A DNA stretch of 64,000 nt from Salibacterium halotolerans (lineage in GTDB: Bacteria; Bacillota; Bacilli; Bacillales; Marinococcaceae), in the NCBI RefSeq assembly GCF_900115625.1, contig NZ_FOXD01000005.1:62001-126000 (forward strand). The letters run 5' to 3'. The number at the start of each line of letters is the position of its first letter. Within the stretch, counting starts at the first letter, position 1. Below the pieces are notes generated by a model, which was given only the letters and a program-made list of their open reading frames with translations, did no database searches and had not been told where the DNA came from. A program made the translations under genes and the position numbers. This document shows positions 35,322 to 43,568 of this stretch, in pieces.

Positions 35322-37028
35322 TCATTCCACCGGTTTTTTTTCAGATGCGGCACTTATATTATAGAGACGGATGGAAAGGTCGATTAAAAACCAGTCGTCG
35401 GAATCATCGAGACCGCATCCAGTCATTCTTTCAATTTTTCTCAGCCGGTAAGTTAAAGACTGGCGGTGCAGATTTAAATCTCTTGCCGTCTGACTTATGT
35501 TTCCTTTGTTCCGGTTAAAAATAACCAGTGTGTGCACCAGATCAATACCGCGATCATGGGAATAATGTAAAAGCGGTGCAATAATGCCTTCTGTAATGCT
35601 GCGCAGTTCTTCATTTTCAGTAAGCGCAAGAAGAGCACGGTCAAACCGCGTGTTGGCATATGTGGTAACAAATCCGGCACCTTTCTGCCGGCGTCCGATA
35701 TCAAGAGCCGAAGACGCCTCTTTGTACCCCTCATGAAAAAAATCATCCCCGAATGTTTTCGCAATACCCCAGGACATCATCAGAGAAGGGTGCACCTGGC
35801 GTACTCTGTATTCCAGAAGTTCGATAAATGGATAGGCTGTTTCCACCCCTTTATCGGTGTGAGTTTCTATAAATATGATTAAATCTTCTTTCTGGAAGGT
35901 AGTCATCGTCTTGGCCTGAAGCATGCGGCCAGTGTGATAAACTTCTTCCTCCAGCCAGTCACCCAGCTGTCTAACCCAATTTTCATAAGAGGAGACGGAA
36001 GGTTGTTCTTCTTCGTAAAGCTTCTCCAGCTCCTCCGGACGGGCGATGATACATAAATAGGGGACGTTCAAATGATAACCAAGCGACTTTGCTCTTGATA
36101 AAGCGACGTCTCTTGATTCAAACGTTCCTTCCGCAAGGCTCCACACAAAGTCGTTTTTCAGCCTCATTTCCGTTTCCAATGCAGCCTGATCATGCAGAAA
36201 ACAGAGTGCCGATGTCGTTACGGCATGTTCAAGCAGAATTAAAATATTCTCTTCGTATATATCTTCTTCGGGGAGCTGCTCCGGCCATTCGATGACGATA
36301 AATCCCTGGATTTCTCTGGCTCCCTGTACGGTAAGCTGCAGCACTTTGTTTTGATCCATATGCACCCAGTGCATCTTATTAGGAAGCGGCCCAGTATCAA
36401 ATGCTTCCTCCATCTGAAAAAACAAAGGGTCACCGTGCTGTAGAAGATGTGAACTCCAGCTTTCCTCAAGTTTTTTGGATTCCGAGGTTTTAGCTTTCAG
36501 GCCGCCCCGACGATCGGTGATAAGAACAGGCATCTTCAGACGTCGAAAAAGATAGGCTGCAATCTCTGACGTACCTTCACCATTTAGTATAATCTCCAGA
36601 AGTTCTCTCCGTATTTTATCGGAATGTTCTACAAAACTCTGCTCTTGATGATGCAAAGCTGTTGAAATCGCATGGCTCACATCTGCAAAACGGATTTCCC
36701 ATGGCAGTTCAATGAGAGGGAAGCCCTGGGACTGGCAGTGCTCAATAACAACAGACGGAATTTCCATTAAATATCGTCCGGTTGCAATAATTAACGCTGC
36801 CGCTTTTGAATTCATAACTTCTTCTGCAAAAGAGAGCAGTTTCTTCTCATCGTTCTCGCATCCAAAAGCGGCCGTTAATACGACTTCATTGGTGCGTACA
36901 AAGTCTTCCACAGGCAGCTCGATAATCGAAACCCACTCTACCGGATTACCGAGCGCGGACGGTGTTTCTGCTTTCGTTTCTGCTTTTTTCAGCACAGGCA
37001 GTTCGAGCATTTCTTTCACCGTGAACAT
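35322..37028 (-). CDS. PucR-family transcriptional regulator of the ectoine operon
   Basis: 568-residue regulator of the PucR/CdaR group. The N-terminal PucR ligand domain (TVKEMLELPVLKKAET; VSIIELPVEDFVRTNEVVLT) is followed by a GGDEF-related central domain and a C-terminal Fis-like helix-turn-helix (GNISQTARDLNLHRQSL, then TYRLRKIERMTG). B. subtilis PucR controls purine catabolism; here divergence from the operon ending in doeA implies control of that operon, possibly by an ectoine-derived metabolite such as N-acetyl-diaminobutyrate. GGAGGTG lies 6 bp ahead of the ATG. Proteobacterial ectoine operons use GntR/MocR- and AsnC-type regulators, so a PucR type is unusual. Confidence 0.87.
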   Translation of the reverse strand: MFTVKEMLELPVLKKAETKAETPSALGNPVEWVSIIELPVEDFVRTNEVVLTAAFGCENDEKKLLSFAEEVMNSKAAALIIATGRYLMEIPSVVIEHCQSQGFPLIELPWEIRFADVSHAISTALHHQEQSFVEHSDKIRRELLEIILNGEGTSEIAAYLFRRLKMPVLITDRRGGLKAKTSESKKLEESWSSHLLQHGDPLFFQMEEAFDTGPLPNKMHWVHMDQNKVLQLTVQGAREIQGFIVIEWPEQLPEEDIYEENILILLEHAVTTSALCFLHDQAALETEMRLKNDFVWSLAEGTFESRDVALSRAKSLGYHLNVPYLCIIARPEELEKLYEEEQPSVSSYENWVRQLGDWLEEEVYHTGRMLQAKTMTTFQKEDLIIFIETHTDKGVETAYPFIELLEYRVRQVHPSLMMSWGIAKTFGDDFFHEGYKEASSALDIGRRQKGAGFVTTYANTRFDRALLALTENEELRSITEGIIAPLLHYSHDRGIDLVHTLVIFNRNKGNISQTARDLNLHRQSLTYRLRKIERMTGCGLDDSDDWFLIDLSIRLYNISAASEKKPVE

Positions 37029-37186
37029 AAAAACACCTCCATTCGATCGATGTGATAAAATCTCTTATCCATTGTGTTGAAACAGCACGAATGACTTTTA
37101 TACAACTTGATGAATGGAATCTTTCCTTTTCTATCGTATGATAAAAACAGATGAAAAGAAAGTACGATGGGAAGGAAGTGCAAACC
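37029..37186. promoter_or_regulatory. Divergent regulatory region of the regulator and ectoine operon
   Basis: 158 bp between the divergent starts. A TATGAT -10-like hexamer for the plus strand lies at 37137-37142, but no -35 match occurs at the right distance, which fits activator dependence. GATAA-6 bp-TTATC (37054-37069) is an imperfect inverted repeat and a possible operator. These are inferences from short matches. Confidence 0.4.
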
Positions 37187-38401
37187 ATGACAAACAATCC
37201 AAATCGGAAAATTCAGCAGTCGACCAAAGCGGTTTGGTCCGGTGAGAAAGAATATAGAGCACATGGAGCAACGCAGGTGCCTGTTGTACACAGCGTCGCT
37301 TATTCCTATGATGACCTTGATCATTGGTATGACGTTGCTGTCGGCCGGGAAAAAGGGCACATCTACGGCCGTAATACGAATCCGACCGTGGAGTCGTTTG
37401 AACAAAAAATCAGAGATTTGGAAGGTGCGGAGGCTGCAACAAGCTTTTCAACCGGCATGGCAGCTATAAGCAACTCTTTATCCACTTTTTTAAAGCCGGG
37501 GGACCGGATTGTTTCCATGAATGATACGTACGGGGGAACCAATAAAATTTTCAGTGAGTTTCTTCCCCGTCTTGATATGGATGTCAGCCTTTGTGAAACA
37601 GGGAATCATGAAGAAATAGAGCAGGAAGTACAAAAAGGGTGTAAAATTCTTTACCTGGAAACGCCGACGAACCCAACCGTCAAAATCACGGATATGGAAA
37701 GAATGGTACGCGCAGCCCGGAACGTTGGTGCCATGGTTTTTGTCGACAACACATTTGCAACACCTATTAATCAGAACCCGCTTGAATACGGCGTAGACCT
37801 TGTCATCCACAGCGCGACAAAGTTTCTGGGCGGTCATGCCGATGCTCTGGGAGGAGCTGTATGCGGAAACCGTGAACTCGTGGAACAGATTTTTCATTAC
37901 CGTGAAATTAACGGGGCGACGATGGATCCGATGGCGGCGTATCTGCTCCTTAGAGGGATGAAAACTCTCCACCTCCGTTTGAAGCAGTCATGCGATTCCG
38001 CCATGAAAATTGCAGAGTACCTGAAAAATCATGATTTGGTGGACGATGTCTTCTATCCCGGCCTGAAAGACCATCCGGGTCACGAGATCGCGGCGCGTCA
38101 GATGAAACAGTTCGGCGGTATGCTCAGTTTTTCCATGAAAGGCGGAATGGAGGCAGTTCGCGGTTTTCTGCCGAAACTACAGTACGCCAACCGCGCCGCC
38201 AATCTCGGTTCTGTCGAAACAACGGTCGGCCCGGCGAGAACGACAAGTCATGTGGAAAACACACCGGAAGAACGGGCGGAGCTGGGTATTCCGGAGAGTC
38301 TCGTCCGCTACTCTGTGGGCATTGAAGATCCGGATGATTTGATAGAAGATCTGGAAGCGGCTTTTGCTTCATTGAAGAAAACAGCTGTTTCAAAAGAGTA
38401 A
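37187..38401 (+). CDS. Cystathionine gamma-synthase/lyase-like PLP enzyme in ectoine operon
   Basis: 404-residue Cys/Met-metabolism PLP enzyme (fold type I). The PLP lysine is in HSATKFLGGHADALGG; YSYDDLDHWYDVAVGREKG, RNTNPTVESFEQKI, YGGTNKIFSEFLP and ETPTNPTVKI are family blocks. Family members replace or eliminate gamma-substituents of amino acids. In this operon a physiological substrate with a gamma-leaving group is diaminobutyrate or an activated homoserine; either would yield 2-oxobutanoate by gamma-elimination. That assignment is inference, and an ordinary trans-sulfuration role remains possible. ATG 37187 has AAGGAAG nine bases upstream. First gene of the operon. Confidence 0.85.
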   Translation: MTNNPNRKIQQSTKAVWSGEKEYRAHGATQVPVVHSVAYSYDDLDHWYDVAVGREKGHIYGRNTNPTVESFEQKIRDLEGAEAATSFSTGMAAISNSLSTFLKPGDRIVSMNDTYGGTNKIFSEFLPRLDMDVSLCETGNHEEIEQEVQKGCKILYLETPTNPTVKITDMERMVRAARNVGAMVFVDNTFATPINQNPLEYGVDLVIHSATKFLGGHADALGGAVCGNRELVEQIFHYREINGATMDPMAAYLLLRGMKTLHLRLKQSCDSAMKIAEYLKNHDLVDDVFYPGLKDHPGHEIAARQMKQFGGMLSFSMKGGMEAVRGFLPKLQYANRAANLGSVETTVGPARTTSHVENTPEERAELGIPESLVRYSVGIEDPDDLIEDLEAAFASLKKTAVSKE

Positions 38402-38425
38402 TGGATAAAAAAGGGGTGGGGTGTA

Positions 38426-39652
38426 GTGCATTCCGAGCATTATCTCTACAGGAAAGCAGAGGCACTTAAAGATCAGCTTTTCATGTGGCGCAGGCATTTT
38501 CACCAGTATCCGGAACGCAGCTTCCAGGAAGAAAATACAGCAGCTTTTGTCGAGAAAGAACTCCGCAATATCCAGGGAATGGAAGTGTTTGCAGGGAAAG
38601 AGGAAACCGGTTTGAAAACCGGAGTCGCCGGCATTCTTCGAAAAGGCAGCGGACCGACAATAGCGCTTCGTGCTGATATGGATGCTCTGCCGATTCAGGA
38701 GGAAAATAAAACATCCTACCGTTCGGTTTATGACGGTATCATGCATGCCTGCGGTCATGATGCCCATACCGCCATGCTTCTCGGTGCCGCCCGTCTCTTG
38801 TCGGAAGAGGAGACATTTCAGGGAACAGTGAAGTTTATTTTTCAACCTGCAGAGGAAATGACAGATAGAAAGGGGAAATCCGGTGCCCCGTATATGATCA
38901 ATCATGGGATGCTCGAGGATGTGTCCATGGCGTTTGCCCTCCACATGGATCCGGAATACCGTCCCGGCACTGTCCGGCTGCACCAGGGTCCTAGCATGGC
39001 AAATGTAGACACGTTTCAGGCCGAAATAGGTGGAACAGGAGGGCACGGAGCCTATCCCCACCTTGGAACGGATCCTCTCTGGATGCTTTCGTTTGTGATA
39101 CAGGCCGTGCAGGGAATCACATCAAGAAAAACGTCGCCGCTTGTTCCTTCCGTCATCAGTATCGGTGAAGTGAAAGCGGGATCTTCCACGAATGTCATAC
39201 CGGATCAAGTCACGATACAGGGAACGATACGAAGTTACGACCAGGACACCCGCCGTCATCTTGAAGAGGAGCTGAAACAGGCTTTCTCGGTGGTGGAAGC
39301 GATGGGCGGATCGTACCAGCTTCATGTAGAAAAGGGAGAACCTGCTCTTTTCAATGATGAAACGGCTGTGTATATGTTTGATAAAACGATGCAGGATATA
39401 TTTCCCGGCTTTTCGATTATACGTGAACCATATGGACTAGGCGGCGAAGACTTTGGTTATATGGCGGAAGAAGTGCCCGCTGCTATGCTGTTTCTGGGTG
39501 CGGGATTTGAAAACAACCATCAGCGCGGCCTTCACATGCCTCGTTTTGATCTGCAGGAAGACATACTTCCGGTTGGCGCTTCCCTTCTTGCAGGTACAGC
39601 GCTTCAGTTTTTTCAGCATTACGTAAAGCATGAGGAAGGGAGTGGGAAGTAA
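38426..39652 (+). CDS. M20-family amidohydrolase, putative N-acetyl-diaminobutyrate deacetylase
   Basis: 408-residue zinc-dependent M20D peptidase-like deacylase. Metal and catalytic motifs: ALRADMDALPIQEE, MHACGHDAHTAMLLGAARLL, FIFQPAEEMTDRKG, FALHMDPEYRPG, then a dimerisation domain and LGGEDFGYMAEEVPAAM. Relatives deacetylate N-acetyl-amino acids. With an ectoine hydrolase in the same operon, removal of acetyl from N-acetyl-diaminobutyrate is the likely job, a task done by DoeB/EutE (a different family) in Proteobacteria and in some genomes by an M20 type. The start is GTG with AAGGGGTGGGG upstream. Its stop overlaps the next ATG (TAATG). Confidence 0.85.
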   Translation: MHSEHYLYRKAEALKDQLFMWRRHFHQYPERSFQEENTAAFVEKELRNIQGMEVFAGKEETGLKTGVAGILRKGSGPTIALRADMDALPIQEENKTSYRSVYDGIMHACGHDAHTAMLLGAARLLSEEETFQGTVKFIFQPAEEMTDRKGKSGAPYMINHGMLEDVSMAFALHMDPEYRPGTVRLHQGPSMANVDTFQAEIGGTGGHGAYPHLGTDPLWMLSFVIQAVQGITSRKTSPLVPSVISIGEVKAGSSTNVIPDQVTIQGTIRSYDQDTRRHLEEELKQAFSVVEAMGGSYQLHVEKGEPALFNDETAVYMFDKTMQDIFPGFSIIREPYGLGGEDFGYMAEEVPAAMLFLGAGFENNHQRGLHMPRFDLQEDILPVGASLLAGTALQFFQHYVKHEEGSGK

Positions 39653-40692
39653 TGGCGCATAAACTGGCTTTTATAGGATTCGGAGGAGTTGGACGGGGTC
39701 TTGCCCATATCATCCAGGACAGAGGACATTCGCTGAAGGAAACGTACGGCACAGACTTTCAGATCGTTTCCATTTCAGATTTATATAAAGGATCTCTCCA
39801 TCATCCCGACGGGCTGGATATACAGGCTGTTTTCGACTCTCTCGAGCAGGACGGGACCCTTTATCACTATCCGGAACAGGATGGATTGATCAGAGACTGG
39901 GACAGCTTAACGACCATTGAACAATCCAACGCGGATACGATGGTTGAAATCACGTTCACCGATGTTCATACCGGACAGCCGGCCATCGACCACTGCAAAA
40001 AAGCATTTTCCGCCGGGAAAAATGCTGTCATGACAAACAAGGGTCCTGTGGCGCTTGCTTATACGGAGTTAAACGACATGGCAGCCGAGTACAATGTTCA
40101 ATTTAAGTTTGAAGGCACAGTGATGAGTGGAACACCTGCGGTTCGAATGCCGCTTACTTCCCTTGCCGGCAATGAGATCAGTCAAATAAGAGGTATCTTT
40201 AACGGTACGACAAACTATATTCTTTCGCGTATGGAAAGTGGAATGACACTCGATGATGCACTGAAAGAAGCGCAGGAGCAAGGATATGCCGAAGCAGACC
40301 CGACAAGTGACGTGGAAGGATGGGATGTTCTTTACAAAGTTATTATTCTGGCCAATGTCGTGATGAACGCCGGGCTTTCCAAAGATGATGTACAGTGTGA
40401 AGGCATCACCACCTTATCCCCTGAGGATATTCAGCAGGCGGCTTCGGAGGGAAAAAAGTGGAAACTCATAGGCAAAATAAAAAATGACCAGGAAAAGGTG
40501 ACGGCATCGGTATTACCTGAAAAAGTTCCGCAGGACGATCCTCTTGCCGGGATATCGGGAGCTTTGAACGCAGTAACGTATGAGTGCGACCTGTCGGGAC
40601 CGGTAACGCTGATGGGGGCGGGAGCAGGTATACCAGAAACCGGTTTTGCCTTGTTGATTGATTTGATTAATATAGAACGCAACCATGTCTAA
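39652..40692 (+). CDS. Homoserine dehydrogenase, short form without ACT domain
   Basis: 346-residue NAD(P)-dependent homoserine dehydrogenase interconverting aspartate-semialdehyde and homoserine. FIGFGGVGRGLAHII is the nucleotide site; NGTTNYILSRMESG and AEADPTSDVEGWDVLYKVI carry the catalytic Asp and Lys. It lacks the C-terminal ACT domain of the biosynthetic Bacillus Hom (about 430 residues), which suggests no threonine feedback and a catabolic or pathway-specific role. Its start overlaps the previous stop, so it is translationally coupled to the deacylase. In this operon it would act on the aspartate-semialdehyde pool. Confidence 0.88.
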   Translation: MAHKLAFIGFGGVGRGLAHIIQDRGHSLKETYGTDFQIVSISDLYKGSLHHPDGLDIQAVFDSLEQDGTLYHYPEQDGLIRDWDSLTTIEQSNADTMVEITFTDVHTGQPAIDHCKKAFSAGKNAVMTNKGPVALAYTELNDMAAEYNVQFKFEGTVMSGTPAVRMPLTSLAGNEISQIRGIFNGTTNYILSRMESGMTLDDALKEAQEQGYAEADPTSDVEGWDVLYKVIILANVVMNAGLSKDDVQCEGITTLSPEDIQQAASEGKKWKLIGKIKNDQEKVTASVLPEKVPQDDPLAGISGALNAVTYECDLSGPVTLMGAGAGIPETGFALLIDLINIERNHV

Positions 40693-40719
40693 CACTTTAC
40701 ACGAAAGGTGGCGGGTAAC

Positions 40720-42162
40720 ATGGCAGGACAAATAGAAAAACAAAAGATGCTGCTGGCCGGAGAATGGGTGGAAAAATCAGAAGAGATTGAAGTACGGAAT
40801 CCGGAAAACAACGAAGTTATCGGCTCTGTGCCGGCAGGTTCGGCCTCCGACATGAAACAGGCGGTCGAACTCGCACAGGAAGGCGCAGAAACAGCTGCGG
40901 ATTTATCGGTCAGAGAAAGAATGGACATTCTCACCAAGGCGGCCGCCTATATCGAAGAACACCTTGAAACGTTTGCGGAAACGATCGCTTTAGAAGGCAG
41001 CAAAACGATAAATGAAGCCAGAAGTGAGACAACCAGAGCTGCAGAAACGATCCGGATCAGTGCCGAAGAGGCAAGGCGCCTTACCGGAGAATCAATTAAC
41101 TTCGACCAGATGCCGGGTAATACAGACCGGATGGGGTACTATTTCCGCTTTCCCGTAGGTATCATCGCAGCCATTACACCTTTCAATGACCCATTAAACT
41201 TAATTGCCCACAAAATCGGACCGGGCATCGCGGCCGGCAATGCGGTCATCATAAAACCGGCAACAGAAACGCCGCTTAGTGCCATTAAACTGGCAGAAGC
41301 TTTCATGAGTGCCGGACTACCGCCTAAAATGCTCAGCGTCATCACCGGCCGGGCGCGGGATATCGGGGATGTTCTGATAGAGAGCCCGGACATTAATATG
41401 ATCAGTTTTACAGGCGGCATGGAAACAGGGGAAAACATCGCAAAAAAAGCGGGTTTGAAACGGTTATCCATGGAGCTTGGGTCCAATTCTCCAGTGATTG
41501 TAAGGTCAGATGCTGATCTGAACGCTGCGGCGGCGTCGTGTGCCGATGGCGCTTTTGCAGCAGCCGGTCAGAACTGTCTTTCCGTGCAGCGCATTTATAT
41601 CGAAGAGGACGTTTATGACGCGTTTCGATCCCGTTTTCTGCAGGAAACGACTGACGTAAAAACTGGAAGTAAATTGTCCGAAGATACAGACATGGGACCG
41701 CTGATTAACGAAAAAGAGGCAGGGCGCGTACAACGATGGATTGAAGAAGCGGTGGAAGCCGGAGGTGTGGTTGCTGCAGGCGGTACGCGTAGTGGAGCCT
41801 ACGTGGATCCCACCGTTCTCGAACATGTCCCGGATGAGGCACTCATCGTCAAAGAAGAGGTCTTCGGTCCGGCGGTACTGCTCTTTAAAGTGAAAGATCT
41901 CGATGAAGCCATACAGCGTTCCAATGATGTCAATTACGGTCTTCAGGCTGGTATTTTCACAACGAATATCAATGCTGCGCTGAAAGCGTCGAAAAAACTG
42001 CATGTCGGCGGCGTCATGATTAATGACAGCAGTGACTTCCGTATTGATGCTATGCCGTTTGGCGGCGTGAAAGGTTCCGGAATTGGACGTGAAGGCGTAG
42101 AATATGCAATAAAAGAAATGTCGGAAGAACGGATCGTCGCCTTTAAATGGACAGATGAATAA
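40720..42162 (+). CDS. Aldehyde dehydrogenase, candidate aspartate-semialdehyde dehydrogenase (DoeC role)
   Basis: 480-residue NAD(P)-dependent aldehyde dehydrogenase. TPFNDPLNLIAHKIGPG and GNAVIIKPATETP form the cofactor region; SFTGGMETGENIAKKAG, ELGSNSPVI (general-base Glu) and AAGQNCLSVQRIYIEE (catalytic Cys) follow. By position it would oxidise aspartate-semialdehyde to aspartate, the role of DoeC in ectoine degradation; succinate-semialdehyde or another aldehyde cannot be excluded from sequence. ATG 40720 has AAAGGTGG eight bases upstream. It lies 27 bp after the homoserine dehydrogenase. Confidence 0.85.
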   Translation: MAGQIEKQKMLLAGEWVEKSEEIEVRNPENNEVIGSVPAGSASDMKQAVELAQEGAETAADLSVRERMDILTKAAAYIEEHLETFAETIALEGSKTINEARSETTRAAETIRISAEEARRLTGESINFDQMPGNTDRMGYYFRFPVGIIAAITPFNDPLNLIAHKIGPGIAAGNAVIIKPATETPLSAIKLAEAFMSAGLPPKMLSVITGRARDIGDVLIESPDINMISFTGGMETGENIAKKAGLKRLSMELGSNSPVIVRSDADLNAAAASCADGAFAAAGQNCLSVQRIYIEEDVYDAFRSRFLQETTDVKTGSKLSEDTDMGPLINEKEAGRVQRWIEEAVEAGGVVAAGGTRSGAYVDPTVLEHVPDEALIVKEEVFGPAVLLFKVKDLDEAIQRSNDVNYGLQAGIFTTNINAALKASKKLHVGGVMINDSSDFRIDAMPFGGVKGSGIGREGVEYAIKEMSEERIVAFKWTDE

Positions 42163-42241
42163 ACGAAAACCGGGATGGCGGTCCCACGGTCCGCCCCCTT
42201 AATCAAAGGATGATATCGACAGCCGGGAAAGGGGTGGAATT

Positions 42242-43453
42242 ATGTTTTCCAATGAAGAATATTTAGTAAGAATGAATCAAACGAAACAGAAAATGATGGA
42301 ATATGGTATTGAAGTGCTTCTCGTATCCAATCCATCCAACATGTTTTATTTGACCGGTTATAATGCCTGGTCTTTTTACGTCCATCAGATTCTTGTTGTT
42401 ATGATTGACGAGGAGCAGCCTATCTGGATCGGAAGGGAAATGGACGCTCACAGCGCCCAGGTTACAACCTGGCTGGATGACAATCATATTATCCCGTATC
42501 CGGATGAATTTGTGCAGTCCACCATCAAACATCCGATGGATTTTGTTTCGAACATTTTAACGGAAATCGGACAGGGGAATCGTAAAATAGGACTTGAAAT
42601 GGATGCTTTTTATTTCACCGCGATGTGTTATGAACGAATCATGCAGGGACTTCCGAATGCTGAATTCCGAAATTTCAGTACGCTCGTAAACTGGGTCCGA
42701 CTCATCAAATCCGACGCAGAGATCGAATGCATGAGAAAAGCTTCCAGAATTCTCGAAAATGCCATGAATGCTGCCTATGACACCATTGATATAGGTATCC
42801 GCGAGAATGATGTAGCAGCCGCCATCTATCAGGCGCAGATCAGCGGCACTACTGATTTCGGCGGGGACTATACATCGATTGTTCCTATGATACCGTCCAA
42901 TGAAAATACAGCCAGCCCGCATCTTACCTGGACGGATAAGCGTTATCAATATGGTGATTACATGACCATTGAGATAGCCGGTGCCTATAAGCGGTATCAT
43001 ACGCCTATGGCGAGGACACTTGCTATCGGCGAGGCACCGGATAGAGTAAATGATCTTGCCGAAGTTGTTGTAGAAGGAATAGAAACAACAATGGAATACA
43101 TTAAACCGGGAATAACAGCCGAAGAAGTGGAAGATATCTGGAGTAAAACCATTGCAAAACGCGGCTACTTTAAAGAATCACGGCTGGGATATTCCATCGG
43201 TTTAAGTTATCCGCCGGACTGGGGAGAGCATACAGTCAGTTTCCGGAAAGGTGACCGGACGATGATGCAGCCGAACATGACGTTTCACCTTATGCCCGGC
43301 ATCTGGCTTGATAATTATGGAGTGGAAATCACCGAGTCCATTCGTATTACCGAAAACGGCTGTGAGACCTTTGCCGATGTGCCGAGAAATCTTCATATAA
43401 AACAGCCTTCCCGGATCAGCACATTCACCTCGGATGAAAACCCGGCAACTTAG
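42242..43453 (+). CDS. doeA: Ectoine hydrolase (DoeA/EutD family, M24 fold)
   Basis: 403-residue creatinase/aminopeptidase-P-like protein. SNPSNMFYLTGYNAWSFYVH, HPMDFV, LVNWVRLIKSDAEIECMRKA, GGDYTSIVPMIPS, SPHLTWTD, EIAGAYKRYHTPMARTL and IGLSYPPDWGEHTVSFRKGD correspond block by block to ectoine hydrolase DoeA of Halomonas, which opens the tetrahydropyrimidine ring of ectoine to N-acetyl-L-2,4-diaminobutyrate. Proline [12 protein letters not shown] share the fold but lack the PPDWGE and HLTW features. It is the last gene of the operon, after a 79-bp gap, with AAAGGGGTGG upstream and a terminator just downstream. Confidence 0.9.
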   Translation: MFSNEEYLVRMNQTKQKMMEYGIEVLLVSNPSNMFYLTGYNAWSFYVHQILVVMIDEEQPIWIGREMDAHSAQVTTWLDDNHIIPYPDEFVQSTIKHPMDFVSNILTEIGQGNRKIGLEMDAFYFTAMCYERIMQGLPNAEFRNFSTLVNWVRLIKSDAEIECMRKASRILENAMNAAYDTIDIGIRENDVAAAIYQAQISGTTDFGGDYTSIVPMIPSNENTASPHLTWTDKRYQYGDYMTIEIAGAYKRYHTPMARTLAIGEAPDRVNDLAEVVVEGIETTMEYIKPGITAEEVEDIWSKTIAKRGYFKESRLGYSIGLSYPPDWGEHTVSFRKGDRTMMQPNMTFHLMPGIWLDNYGVEITESIRITENGCETFADVPRNLHIKQPSRISTFTSDENPAT

Positions 43454-43461
43454 GATGCTCG

Positions 43462-43495
43462 ACTCTGCGGTCTTTCAGCACTGCAGAGTTTTTTC
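43462..43495 (+). terminator. Terminator of the ectoine operon
   Basis: ACTCTGC (43462-43468) and GCAGAGT (43483-43489) followed by TTTTTTC, 9 bp after the doeA stop. Confidence 0.8.
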
Positions 43496-43568
43496 ATAGA
43501 TTGAGTGGTGAAAACAAAAAGAGCATGATACGATAGCTGTGAATGGTGCAGGGAAAGAAGGGTGCTTC

